A stretch of DNA of 64,000 nt from Pictodentalium vernedei. Lineage: Eukaryota; Mollusca; Scaphopoda; Dentaliida; Dentaliidae. Where the stretch lies: positions 393,877,217 through 393,941,216 of the forward strand of contig CM062294.1 in the NCBI GenBank assembly GCA_031216915.1, written 5' to 3'. How positions within the stretch are numbered: the first letter of the stretch is position 1; each line of letters opens with the position of its first letter. A model generated the notes under the pieces. It searched no databases. It saw only the letters and a program-made list of their open reading frames with translations, and had not been told where the DNA came from. This document shows positions 47,051-58,269 of the stretch, piece after piece. The translations under genes were made by a program, and so were the position numbers.

Positions 47051-50000
47051 CATCGCTGGGAATTTGGCAAGTTTGTCACTTTTAGGCATCAAGTTCAGCC
47101 CCTTTTAGGGGTCCCACAGGGAAGGTCAAGGTCTCCAAAAATTTGCCTCTTTCTGTGCCACCTTACACCACAGTTTGTTTGTCAAAATTCCTCCATTATA
47201 GGGGAATTTGGCAAGTTTGTCACTTTTAGGGGTCATGTTCAGACCCTTTTAGGGGACCCACAGAGGAGATCAAGGTGTCATTAAATTTGTTTCGTTCTGT
47301 TCCACCCTACACCTCAGTTTGTTTAGCAAGATTCCTCCATTATAGGGGAATTTGGCAAGTTTGTCACTTTTAGGGGTCATGTTCAGCCCCTTTTAGGGGT
47401 CCCACAGGGAAGGTCAAGGTGTCATTAAATTTGACTCGTTCTGTGCCACCCTACACCATAGTTTGTTTGCCAAAATTACTCCATTGTAGGGGAATTTGCC
47501 AAGTTTGTCACTTTTAGGGGTCAAGTTCAGCCCCTTTTAGGGGTCCCACAGGGAAGTTCAAGGTGTCCTTGAATTGGTCTTTTTCTGTGCCACCCTACAC
47601 CATAGGTTGTTTGGCAAATTCCTCCATTATAGGGGAATTTGGCAAGTTTTTCACTTTCAGGGGTCACGTTCAGCCCCTTTTAGGGGACCCACAGGGAAGG
47701 ACAAGGTGTCCAAAAAATTGTCTCCTTCTGTGCCACCCTACACCACAGTTTGTTTGGCAAAATTACTCCATTATTGGGGAATTTGACAAGTTTGTCACTT
47801 TTAGGGGTCAAGTTCAGCCCCTTTTAGGTGTCCCACAGGGAAGGTCAAGGTATCCAAAAAATTGTCTCCTTCTGTGCCACCCTGCACCAAAGTTTGTTTG
47901 CCAAAATTACTCCATTATAGTGGAATTTGGCACGTTTGTCACTTTTAGGGGTCAAGTTCAGCCCCTTTCAGGGGTCCCACAGGGAAGGTCATGGTGTCCA
48001 AAAATTTATCTCCTTCTGTCCCACCCTACACCGCAGTGTGTTTGGCAAAATTCTTCCATTATAGGGGAATTTGGCAAGTTTGTCACTTTTAGGGGTCATG
48101 TTCAGCCCCTTTTAGGGGTCCCACAGGGAAGGTCAAGGTGTCATTAAATTTGCCTTGTTCTGTGCCACCCTACACCATAGTTTGTTTGCCAAAATTACTC
48201 CATTATAGGGGAATTTGCCAAGTTTGTCACTTTTAGGGGTCAAGTTCAGCCCCTTTTAGGGGTCCCACCGGGAAGTTCAAGGTGTCCTTAAATTTGTCAT
48301 CTTCTGTACCACCATACACCATACTTTGTTTGGCAAAAATTCTCCATTAGAGGGGAATTTGTCAAGTTTGTCACTTTTAGGGGTCAAGTTCAGCCTCTTT
48401 TAGGGGTCCCACAGGGAAGTTCAAGGTGTCCTTGACTTTGTCTTTTTCTGTGCAACCCTACACTATAGTTTGTTTGGCAAAATTCCTCCATTATAGGGGA
48501 ATTTGGCAAGTTTGTCACTTTTAGGGGTCATGTTCAACCCCTTTTAGGGGTCCCACAGGGAAGGTCAGGGTGTCAATAAATTTGTCTCGTCCTGTGCCTC
48601 CCTACACCATAGTTTGTTTGGCAAAATTACTCCATTATAGGGGAATTTGTCAAGTTTGTCACTTTTAGGGGTCAAGTTCAGCCCATTTTAGGGGGCCCAC
48701 AGGGAAGGTCAAGGTGGCCAAAAAATTGTCTCCTTCTGTGCCACCCTACACCACAGTTTGTTTGGCAAATTTACTCCATTATAGGGGAATTTGGCAAGTT
48801 TGTCACTTTTAGGGGTCAAGTTCAGCCCCTTTTAGGGGTCCCACAGGGAAGGTCAAGGTGTCATTAAATTTGTCTCGTTCTGTGCCGCCCTACACCACAG
48901 TTTGTTTGGCAAAATTACTCCATTATAGGGGAATTTGGCAAGTTTGTCACTTTTAGGGGTCAGGTTGAGCCATTTTAAGGGTCCCACAGGGAAGGTCAAG
49001 GTGTTCAAAAATTTGTCTCCTTCTGTGCCACCCTACCCCAAAGTTTGTTTGGCAAAATTCCTCCATTATAGGGGAATTTGGCAAGTTTGTCACTTTTAGG
49101 GGTCATGTTCAGCCCCTTTTAGGGGTCCCATAGGGAAGATCTACGTGTCCGTGAATTTGTATCGTTCTGTGCCACCCTTCACCACAGATTGTTTAGCAAA
49201 ATTTCTCTATTATAGGGGAATTTGTCAAGTTTGTCACTTTTAGGGGTTATTCAGCCCCTTTTGGGGGTCCCACAGGGAAGTTCAGGGTGTCCTTAAATTT
49301 GTCTTGTTCTGTTCCACCCTACACCACGCTTTGTTTGGCAAAAACTCTTCATTATAGGGGAATTAGGCAAGTTTGTACCTTTTAGGGGTCAAGTTCAGCC
49401 CCTTTTAGGGGTCTCACGGGGAAGCTCAAGGTGTCTTTAAATTTGTCTTGTTCTGTGCCTCCCTACTCCACACTTTGTTTGGCAAAAATTCTCCATTATA
49501 GGGGAATTTGGCAAGTTTGTCACTTTTAGGGGTCAAGTTGAGCCCCTCTTAGGGGTCCCACAGGGAAAGTCAAGGTGTCCAAAAATTTGCCTCGTTCTGT
49601 GCCACCCTGCACCATAGGTTGCTTGGCAAAATTTCTCCATTAAAGTGGAATTTGGCAAGTTTGTCACTTTTAGGGGTCAAGTTCAGCCCCTTTTAGGGGT
49701 CACACTGGGAAGGTCAAGGTGTCCTTAAATTTGTCTTGTTCTGTGCCACCGTACACCCCACTTTTTTGGCAAAAATTCTCCATTATAGTGGAATTTGGCA
49801 AGTTTGTCACTTTTAGGGGTCAAGTTGAGCCCCTTTTAGGGGTCCTGCAGGGAAAGTCAAGGTGTCATTAAATTTGTCTTGTTCTGTGCCACCCTACACC
49901 ACAGTTTCTTCAGCAAAATTTCTCTATTATAGGGGAATTTGTCAAGTTTGTCACTTTTAGGGGTTAAGTTTGGCCCCTTTTAGGGGTCCCACATGGAAGG

Positions 50001-51500
50001 TCAAGGTGTCCAAAAAATTGTCTCCTTCTGTGTCACCCAACACCACAGTTTGTTTGGCAAAATTACTCCATTATTGGGGAATTTGACAAGTTTGTCACTT
50101 TTAGGGGTCAAGTTCAGCCCCTTCTAGGTGTCCCACAGGGAAGGTCAAGGTATCTAAAAAATTGTTTCCTTCTGTGCCACCCTATACCAAAGTTTGTTTG
50201 CCAAAATTAGTCCATTAAAGTGGAATTTGGCAAGTTTGTCACTTTTAGGGGTCAGGTTCAGCCCCTTTTAGGGGTCACGCTGGGAAGGTCAAGGTGTCCT
50301 TAAATTTGTCTTGTTCTGTGCCACCGTACACCCCACTTTTTGGGAAAAATTCTCCATTATAGTGGAATTTGGCAAGTTTGTCACTTTTAGGGGTCAAGTT
50401 GAGCCCCTTTTAGGGGCCCCACAGGGAGGGTCAAGGTGTCCTTAAATTTGTCTTGTTCTGTGCCACCCTACACCACAGTTTCTTCAGCAAAATTTCTCTA
50501 TTATAGGGGAATTTGTCAAGTTTGTCACTTTTAGGGGTTAAGTTCGGCCCCTTTTAGGGGTCCCACATGGAAGGTCAAGGTGTCCAAAAAAATGTCTCCT
50601 TCTGTGCCACCCTACACCAGAGTTTGTCTGGCAAAATTCCTCAATTATAGGGGAATTTGTCAAGTTTGTCACTTTTAGTGGTCAAGTTTAGCCCTTTTTG
50701 GGGGTCCCACAGGGAAGGTCAAGGTGACATTAAATTTGTCTCGTTCTGTGCCACCCTACACCACAGTTTGTTTAGCAAAATTTCTCTGTTATAGGGGAAT
50801 TTGTCAAGTTTGTCACTTTTTGGGGTCAAGTTCAGCCCCTTTTAGGTGTCCCACAGGGAAGGTCAAGATGTCCAAAAAATTGTCTCCTTCTGTGCCACCC
50901 TACACCACAGTTTGTTTGGCAAAATTACTCCATTATAGGGGAATTTGTCAAGTTTGTCACTTTTAGTGGTCAAGTTCAGCCCCTTTTAGGAGGCCCACAG
51001 GGAAGGTCAAGGTATCCAAAAAATTATCTCCTGTGCCACCCTACACCACAGTTTGTTTGGCAAAATTACTCCATTATAGGGGAATTTGGCAAGTTTGACA
51101 CTTTTAGGGGTCAAGTTCAGCCCCTTTTAGGTGTCCCACAGGGAAGGTCAAGGTGTCCAAAAAATTGTCTTCTTCTGTGCCACCCTACACCACAGTTTGT
51201 TTGGCAAAATTACTCCATTATAGGGGAATTTGTCAAGTTTGTCACTTTTAGGGGTCAAGTTCAGCCCCTTTTAGGGGCCCCAAAGGGAAGTTCAATGTGT
51301 CCAAAAAATTGTCTCCTTCTGTGCCACCCTACACCATAGTTTGTTTGGCAAAATTATTCCATTATAGGGGAATTTGGCAAGTTTGTCACTTTTAGGGGTC
51401 AAGTTCAGCCCTTTTTAGGGGTCCCACAGGGAAGGTCAAGGTGTCATTAAATTTGTCTTGTTCTGTGCCACCCTACACCATAGTTTGTTTGAACAATTTT
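47050..51500. repeat. Satellite A, right arm, about 31 units of 145 bp
   Basis: Reverse complement of the left A array: GTGCCACCCTACACCA, AGTTTGTTTGGCAAAATT, TTGTCACTTTTAGGGGTCAA and CCCACAGGGAAGGTCAAGG. Some groups of units recur as blocks: near 49730-50030 and 50310-50590 the same run of variant units (GTACACCCCACTTTTT, AGTTTCTTCAGCAAAATT) appears twice, so multi-unit segments have been duplicated. Confidence 0.95.
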
Positions 51501-52904
51501 CCTTTTTTTTCGAATGTCGAATAAGGAAAAAGGAATAAGTTTGTAACTTCACAGTGCTGATGTTTTGAAGAACCGCTATTCAGTTTGTGTAATTCGTGTC
51601 AACTCGGTCCCTGTAGATTTGTTTTTTATTCAATCATTGTATCGTCTGCCTTCAAGATGTTGTGTTTATGTGCTCCCTGTTATTCCATGGGTTTTCTATG
51701 AAAGGATTTACGTTTTTGATTCTTGGATTTTCTAAAAGGATGATTAACAATTTTGAAGGTAAGTACTTCAGTTATTATTTTTCAGTTTTTCTAGGCAATT
51801 TAACCCCCAAAACAGGGAAGGTCAAGGTGTCATTAAATTTGTCTTGTTCTGTGCCACCCTACACCATAGATCGTTTGGACAATTTTCCTTTTTTTTCGAA
51901 TGTCGAATAAGGAAAAAGGAATAAGTAGGTAACTTCACAGTGCTCAAAACATCTTTGATGAATTATTTTTTTGTTTACAGTCAAGATGTTTGTTTTTACA
52001 GGAATCACATACCCGTTGGTGTTTATTTGAGATTGATTGTGTGGCTGATTGCCTTTCATCATCATGTTTCAAAAGTGTTGATTGGGCATCACTTTTATCA
52101 TATTTTTGTACATTTATAAACTTTAATCATTATTCAAATATCGGGAATATTTAATTAACAGTAAGTACTAAAGGTTATTCAAAGGGTGTAGCGGTAAGCA
52201 TTTATATACAGTTTATTTTTGATGCATCGAATCTAATGTCATATTTTTGTACATTTATAAACTTTAATCATTATTCAAATTACGGGAGTATTTAATTTTC
52301 CTGAACTCATGTGTATTTTCATTATTCAGAACTTGATCAACATAAAATGTATTAAAATCTGAACCTACGTTTCCCCATTCCTCATCAAATATCCCTCGGC
52401 GAAAAACATTTGCAATTTCAATACATTTTCTTGAACTTGGGAAAAAAACAAACGAAATGCATCTTGCCTTTCATTTGTCTTTTCCTGAGTTCCAACGAAT
52501 GAATTAAAATCGGAACCTACGTTTCCCCATTCCACATGATATTCCTCGGCGAAAATCATTTGTGATTCCAATACATTTTCTTGAACTTCGGAAAAAGCAA
52601 ACGTTCCCCATTCCTCGGCGAAAAGGAAATAGGTTTTACTTCCCCATTGTTCGTCATATATTTCTCGGCGATTTCAATACATTTTTATGTTTAATTAGTA
52701 TAAATGTGTCTGTACGTGTTTTGTACGATTGCTGCAACCAACCTTATATTGTAATTTATATTGTAAAATAATAAAATATATATTATTGAAATAAAAAATG
52801 CTGGTTTGGCTGAACTTCATAATATTGTTGTAAATAATAGATTATAGTATTAAAATAAAAAAAAATTGCTGATATAAGTTATAACTAGAGTTACGTTTTT
52901 TTAA
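51500..52904. other. Right outer segment: junction copies and short repeats, no gene
   Basis: A junction block at 51490-51560 is followed by about 270 bp without a partner, then a partial A unit and a second junction block (51815-51945). 51950-52880 is AT-rich. A block of about 55 bp recurs near 52100 and 52242 (TTTGTACATTTATAAACTTT), and a longer block recurs three times near 52365, 52508 and 52598 (CTACGTTTCCCCATTCC, CCTCGGCGAAAA). The left arm lacks all of this, so it is a later addition or a loss on the left. Confidence 0.7.
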
Positions 52905-53011
52905 CCGGGCTGGGGGCGACTTGACCCGGGGCGAGTTGACCCGAGGCGACTTGACCCGAGGGCGAGTTGACCCGAGTACGAGTTGACCCGAGGGCGAGTT
53001 GACCCGTTCCC
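52905..53011. repeat. Right outer words of the giant element
   Basis: About six units of GGCGAGTTGACCCGAG with variants GGCGACTTGACCCGGG and GTACGAGTTGACCCGAG, ending GACCCGTTCCC at 53011. They are in inverted orientation relative to 29901-29930. Confidence 0.92.
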
Positions 53012-53150
53012 GCCGGTTTGGGTGTAATTCACGTGATTAGTGAGTGAATTGAAGGAGAGGGTCTATATGCTTATCGGAGAGATTCGGGGAAAATATGGTA
53101 CGGTATATCATCAATCAGTTCGCGTCCAGGTGTTGGGAGGAGAGAAGATG

Positions 53151-54061
53151 GAATACAGGAAGAATCGGACCCTGGAAGAATCGGACTCTGGAAGAATCGG
53201 ACCTTTTTGTGGAAGAATCGGCCCCTGGAAGAATCGGACCCGAGTGGTTGGAAGAATCGGACCTTTTTTAGAAGAATCGGACCTTTATTATCGGAATCTT
53301 TATTCAGATGTTATTTTATATATTTATATAAAATGCACACTCGTCCCCAGCCAGACAAGCTTGTTTCAATCATTGCCTAGTGTTTGGTGGTTTCTTGTGT
53401 ATAAGGACGTTTTAAATTCATTTCTGGTTTTCATCCTCTGGGATGCGACTGGGATCCTGCTGCCCCTAAAATTTCCCTACCTTTTGGCTCACCCTATTTT
53501 CACTTTTCTATATATTTATTTCACAACGAGAGAAGCTGGGTGCCTGGCAGAATGGGCTCTGCTTAAACAAGGTCCGCCCGAGCATACCGGTATCAAGACG
53601 TTTCGTAGAAAAACCATTTCGTAGAAGACGTTTCGTCGACAAGTCATTCTGTAGAATGACCGTTTTGTAGACATTTATTGGTCGTTAGCACTTTTTATAT
53701 TTATTTTATATTTATTTATTAATAGTGTCCTTCCCTTTTTTATTTATTTACTCACAAGCAGGGCGGACAGGTGAACCCGCTCTGCCGACGACTTATTGGT
53801 GGCTGCAAGAGAGGCAAACTAATATAGTCATTGAGTGGGCAAGAGAGGTGGGGTTGTACCTCTATCTTCAGTCCCAGCGCCCCTTCGGCGCGAGAACACT
53901 TCACGCACCATTTCTTCAGTCAACTACCCAAGGTCCGATTCTTCCAACCACTCAGGGGCCGATTCTTCCAGGGGCCTATTCTTCCACAAAAAGGCCCGAC
54001 TCTTCCAGGGTCCGACTCTTCCAGGGTCCGATTCTTCCAGGGTCCGATTCTTCCTGTTCCT
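53151..54061. mobile_element. Small foldback/MULE-like element, GAAGAATCGGACC words
   Basis: The left arm (53151-53300) holds about seven tandem GGAAGAATCGGACCCT words; the right arm (53935-54061) holds seven in reverse complement. The tips are GAATACAGGAAG and AGGAACAGGAAG. The flanks share an exact AGAAGATG (53143-53150 and 54062-54069). No transposase lies inside, so it is non-autonomous. The long frames through the arms are repeat by-products. The middle contains a second small word cluster at 53595-53680. Confidence 0.9.
53595..53680. repeat. Degenerate tandem words CGTTTCGTAGAA
   Basis: Units ACGTTTCGTAGAA, CCATTTCGTAGAAG, ACGTTTCGTCGACAAG, TCATTCTGTAGAATG and ACCGTTTTGTAGAC. This is the same style as the terminal word arrays but not at an end. 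It may be the remnant of another element inserted here. Confidence 0.55.
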
Positions 54062-54069
54062 AGAAGATG

Positions 54070-54657
54070 CATGGGCATACGGAGGCAGTTGGGAGAACAG
54101 CGCTAATCAGGGCCTTCTCACCAGGAGGGCTGCGACGAATCAGTGGCCAAAGTGTTATTATTATTACAGATCACTTATTACAGAGGTTGGAAGCACAAAT
54201 CAAAAGAGTTTCAGTTTTTGAACACGCGTTTCTTCGGGTTTTTGTAATATCGTAGCGTTCGTATCTACATCTACGTTTTATTGTGTGCCCGAAATAAGCA
54301 TAAAACTTCTTCCGGTATTGACTGTCGTTTTTCGACGATTTTTGTCGGAGATGTTGTAAATTGATGTATTTCTGCCGCGATAAAAAACAACAATTTTTCA
54401 AATGTCCCTTGTCAAACTTGACTGTCAAGTTGCAGTGGTTTCTGATCAGAATAACGGGATAAAAAATGTCAAAGAAAAGAAAACTGTTGATGAAGATACA
54501 TACACTGAAGTATGTTTTTCAATCCGACGAATTACCCTATAAAACAATTTTTTCTAGGTTCACATTTATTCAGACCCGTAGCCCGGATTCTATGAAAGGG
54601 GTTGCCCTACCACCCTACCCAGTATTTCTTTTTTTTGGTGTGGTGGGGGGGGGGGGG
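54070..54657. other. Unassigned, ends in a poly-G tract
   Basis: No coding or RNA motif. The run of about 18 G at 54643-54660 is the probable insertion point of the element that follows. Confidence 0.4.
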
Positions 54658-54718
54658 GGGGATCTAAAAGGCTAGTTCAGCGATCTGAACGTAGTGGCTA
54701 CCCCTCTACGTTCAGATG

Positions 54719-56079
54719 GGATGCACCCAAACCGTCCCCAAGCCGAACCGTCCCCACACTATTTTACCCAAACCGTCCCCAACTATTTCACCCAAACCGT
54801 CCCCTGGGTCAGTTACTCCAGTTGGCCGACGTGACCCGAACCGTCCCCATGACCGAACCATCCCCACTATTTTACCCAAACCGTCCCCATTATTTTACCC
54901 AAACCGTCCCCACTATTTTATCCAAACCGTCCCCAGTTGAATAGGGAATGGGTCCAGTCGCCACCAAGCACCTGGGCCAAGTCGCCACCAGAACTTAATA
55001 GTATGACTTGCAGTGATCAAGGTGATAATTAATTCACTAATTGATTTAATCGGGATTAGGGACGGGATATATTATTGACAAAGAAAGCCGCACCAAAACG
55101 GAGAATATTTCTCCTCTCTGATTTGGTGTGAGTTTATTTGTTTCGTCTGAATTGAAATGTAAGCGTGTGGGCGAGATATAAGTCGGTGATGGGACGCGGT
55201 GCGATGGCAAATTGGGGTAAAAAGCATGTGGGCGAGATATAACTCGGTGATGGGACACGTGGCGATGGCAAATTGGGGTAAAAAATAAAGAGAATACCAG
55301 TATAACAAAGAATGAAGCCAAGCAAAGTATAAAATTAAACATCCAACACGTTCTCATTGAAAAGACATCAGTCAGTAAAAACACTACCTTGTTTGATGTA
55401 TTGTGCACAGTGTTACAAAAACAACGGAGTTGATTTCTGTTCTTATTGTTTATACAGGAGACAATATACAGTACAAACAACCAGTAAAAACAAACACACT
55501 TCAAAGATTTCAAAGACATTCACTCTAAAATTCTAGAAACAACAAATAGAATAATATCATTTTTGTCTGTGATCAGGTAGTGGTGAGACGTATCTAGAGT
55601 TTTTGTGTAAAGCTATTCGAGCTTTGAGGATTTTTAACGGATTCTTCATTCTTTAAATGTTTTTTTCGGATTATTTATAAAAAAAAAAACGTGAGTACTA
55701 AACCTATAATAGTGGTCGTCAAAGTGGGCCAAGCCGCCACCAGATATCGGGCCAACTCGCCACTGGTGGCGAGTTGGCCCAATGGCGTCTGGACCCGTAC
55801 CCGTTGAATACATGGGGAAGTTACTGTATTTAATGTAATGTAATTCACAATCGGATATAATTTTATTCATTATTATAATTTGTTGGATTTGATAATTCTC
55901 TTTTGGGTAAGTGGTTTTGCATCAAATAAATCTGTATAAAAATAATAATAATAATAAAAAAATGACGTGGGGACGGTTTGGGTTTCGGGGATTTAGGACG
56001 GTTTGGGTAAAATAGGTGGGGACGGTCTGGGTTGCTTAGGTGGGCACCGTTCGGCTTGGGGACGGTTTGGGTGCTATTC
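54719..56079. mobile_element. Foldback element with CCCAAACCGTCCCC words, third nest level
   Basis: Left arm 54719-54930 and right arm 55965-56079 carry the words CCAAACCGTCCCC and GGGGACGGTTTGGGT. The tips are GGATGCACCCAAACCG and GAATAGCACCCAAACCG. It is flanked by an exact GTTCAGAT (54710-54717 and 56080-56087), which is part of the palindrome element it entered. The interior holds another element and AT-rich filler; no transposase. Confidence 0.93.
54945..55802. mobile_element. Foldback element with GTCGCCACC words, fourth nest level
   Basis: The left end GGAATGGGTCCAGTCGCC and the right end (GGGTACGGGTCCAGACGCC read inward) are flanked by an exact GTTGAATA (54936-54943 and 55803-55810). 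Words include GGGCCAAGTCGCCACC and GGCGAGTTGGCCC. The right arm contains a small perfect hairpin (GGGCCAACTCGCCACTGGTG side, about 55749-55780). Inside, a 58-bp block is tandemly duplicated at 55162-55282 (phrase GTGTGGGCGAGATATAA). A minus-strand frame of 157 codons (55519-55046) crosses it without any recognisable domain. Confidence 0.9.
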
Positions 56080-56979
56080 GTTCAGATTCTTCCCATTCAA
56101 TCCTATAGAAAAAGTTCCCATCAAGTTTTTATGGGAACTCGAAATTAGGAATATATATCAAGCTTTCTCCCTTATGACCGGCTGCAATCAATAGTACACA
56201 TATTTCCTTACATTTGGGCAGAGTTTATTAATCCAAACTAGGTTTTATCCTTTAATTGTCGTCATTTGTGTACTCGTGAGGCGGCGACGGAGATTTCATA
56301 ATCGGCCATGTTTTTGTTTAAATATAAAACAGTAAAAACGATAACCCGGTAATGGCGCCGAAATGAATAGACCTTTTCATCGATGCGGAATAGGAAATTC
56401 GATCTCATTCGCGCAGAGGAGGTCATCAAACTCGGTCGCATTCGCACTGAGCAGATTATCAAACCCATTCTGCGAAATTGTGATCGAATTTCCTATTCTG
56501 CATCGATGAAAAGGTCTATTCGTTTCGGCGCCATTACCGGGTTATCGTTTTTACTGTTTTATATTTAAACAAAAACATGGCCGATTTTGAAATCTCCGTC
56601 GCCGCCTCACGAGTACACAAATGCCGCCAATTAAAGGATAAAACCTAGTTTGGATTAATAAACTCTGCCCAAATGTAAGGAAATCTGTGTACTATCGATT
56701 GCAGCCGGTCATAAGGGTGAAAGCTTGATATAAATTCCTAATTTCGAGTTTTGAGTTCCCATAAAAACTTGATGGGAACTTTTTCTATAGGATTGAATGG
56801 GAAGAATCTGAACGTAGAGGGGTACCCACTACGTTCAGATCGCTGAACTACTAAAAGGCCGGCCTCCACAATTTCGCCCATACCGGCCTCCACAATTTTA
56901 CCCAAACCAGCCTCCGCGCATTTTAACCACACTCGCCTATTAGTAGCTTTTTAATGACATTGTAGCAAAATTTAGATAA

Positions 56980-57715
56980 TAAGAAATATGAGAAAAAATG
57001 GGTAAACATGAAGAATAGTAGACCCAACATGCAAAAATTACCAACTTTTCATGGTTTCCCTACATTGTTTAGTGTTTTTTCTTCACATATGTACCCAAAA
57101 CCCTGAGTTTTTAATACATTTAGACATTATTTACCAAGTTTTTCCTTCCCGTAAGAGAGGCACGGAAAAGTCGTCTGATCGTGTTTATCAACAACGACTT
57201 TCTTTCAGTGGAAACTGTCAAACATGTGACGTCACGGTGGGCGTCTCCTCCCATTTGTGGACAATTCAATATTACATCAGTTCAGGAAATTGCACAGTGT
57301 TCGATTGATTAGGGTCAGTGTAGGAAGGGTTCGGGTTAGCTAACTTGAACCCTTCCTACACTGACCCTAAACCGTCGAGTGCGGTGCTATTTATTACATA
57401 ATAACTTACCTTAAAAATGAAAAAAGTGAATCCAACACCAATTTGCAGAACAAGTGCGCTTCAAAAACAAACACAGACTTTCGGATAGAAAATACTTTTG
57501 ACACGCAAGTTGAATTGCTTCGTCACGGAAGCTAAAAAATAGTTAAAACAAGCTAAAAAGTGATTTTTATTCCCCCAAATTTATGAATTTTTAAAGAAAA
57601 AACTCTAAAGACTGTAGGGAAACCATGAAAAGATTGGAAAAGTTGGTAATTTTTGTATAATTTGTTGGGTCCGCTATTCTTCATGTTTACCAAAAAATGT
57701 TTGCCTACCTCTTTT
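56980..57715. repeat. Inverted-repeat segment of about 0.73 kb
   Basis: GGTAAACATGAAGAATAG and ACCAACTTTTCATGGTTTCC at 57001-57062 recur in reverse complement at 57605-57690. The arms are about 100-120 bp and diverged. A tight hairpin sits near the middle (57310-57371). Probably a small non-autonomous element; its ends are not resolved. Confidence 0.65.
57310..57371. repeat. 62-bp hairpin
   Basis: TTAGGGTCAGTGTAGGAAGG and its exact inverse enclose GGTTAGCTAAC. It lies between the arms of the surrounding inverted-repeat segment. Confidence 0.9.
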
Positions 57716-58269
57716 TCTGAAAAATGTATCTGCACATGGGTACAGAAAATCCAGTTATCCATTTGAAAATACCCAAAACAGAATAAACAGAACTTGTCGT
57801 TTCCAAATCCGTAAAATTCCTGAAAAGGTTACTGACACAGCGACAAGATGCTACTATCAAAATTGTGTGCTCATTAGTTACTCTTCTTCAAAAACACATT
57901 CCCAAAATCTTGATGTGATCTGGCGCCGCTGATTATCAAAACAACATGTCATGCACAAAGCAAATGCAAAATGGAACAAACATTTGTTTTTACAAGATTT
58001 AGCAGTTTTTGAAGTGTTCTCTCTGATTAACCTAAGGGTGCTTTTCAGAAAACCACTGAAATCATATCATCTGCCACAAACAATAGATAAAAATATGTTA
58101 TGTCTGTTTTTGTTCTTGTGGCTATTTACAATACCATGATGAAAAAACTCCCAAGACAAACTCTGTCAACCATCGCAGTTTTAATTAACAAAATATTAGA
58201 TTGATCATCGAATTATTGTCTTAATAAATGTATGTCCATAATTTAAAAAAGTCTGTGTATTTCTTTTTC
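57716..58269. other. Unassigned interior of the outer element
   Basis: AT-rich; short frames without motifs. No transposase similarity found. Confidence 0.4.

Larger units (their letters stand above)
29895..53011. mobile_element. Giant 23.1-kb palindromic foldback element with satellite arms
   Basis: The outer words (G)GGTCAACTCGCCC at 29901-30010 and their reverse complement at 52905-53011 mark the ends. The flanks read GTCGGTTTG (29886-29894) and GCCGGTTTG (53012-53020), an 8-of-9 target duplication inside the right terminal words of a MULE. Inward, each arm has a junction block (about 75 bp, AGCACTGTGAAGTTACCTAC), 144-bp satellite A, 145-bp satellite B, then CpG-rich satellite C, with orientation switching at the axis at about 45,372. 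The left arm is 15.5 kb and the right 7.6 kb. No transposase frame is present; frames in the arms are repeat by-products. It is presumably moved in trans by a MULE transposase. Confidence 0.85.
26903..53030. mobile_element. MULE of about 3 kb, split by the 23-kb foldback insertion
   Basis: The left end is GAATACGCCCAAACCGG at 26903; the right end is its counterpart (GAATTACACCCAAACCGG read inward) at 53030. An 8-bp duplication, ACGTGATT, flanks both ends (26894-26901 and 53031-53038). The left arm (26903-27120) has about eight tandem CCAAACCGGCCTCCAC words; the right arm (29811-29894, resuming at 53021) has the reverse complement. Between them are a broken transposase (27808-29351), a SINE, and an insertion carrying an intact frame. 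After removing the 23-kb insertion (29895-53011 plus one 9-bp target copy), the element is about 3.0 kb, a normal size for a MULE. Confidence 0.88.
54673..56850. mobile_element. Snapback palindrome element, second nest level
   Basis: The tips TAGTTCAGCGATCTGAACG (54673) and its exact inverse (ending 56850) are flanked by a perfect 9-bp duplication CTAAAAGGC (54664-54672 and 56851-56859). Once the inner insertion (54719-56079 plus one target copy) is removed, the element is about 810 bp of nearly continuous palindrome with the axis near 56,435. There is no coding region. The duplication length and nesting suggest movement by a MULE transposase. Confidence 0.92.

Noticed and set aside
45942-48147. 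Long open frames (132, 183, 194 codons) in the satellite region
   Set aside because: They follow the 144-145-bp repeat period in several frames and on both arms; the encoded 'proteins' are 48-residue repeats of the satellite. No start context or domain.
53040-54221. Frames of 90-194 codons through the GAAGAATCGG arrays
   Set aside because: They read the tandem words (repeats of ESDSGRIGP-type text) in several frames; not genes.
55046-55519. 157-codon minus-strand frame as a gene
   Set aside because: It crosses a 58-bp tandem duplication inside a non-autonomous element and has no recognisable domain; composition looks like chance.
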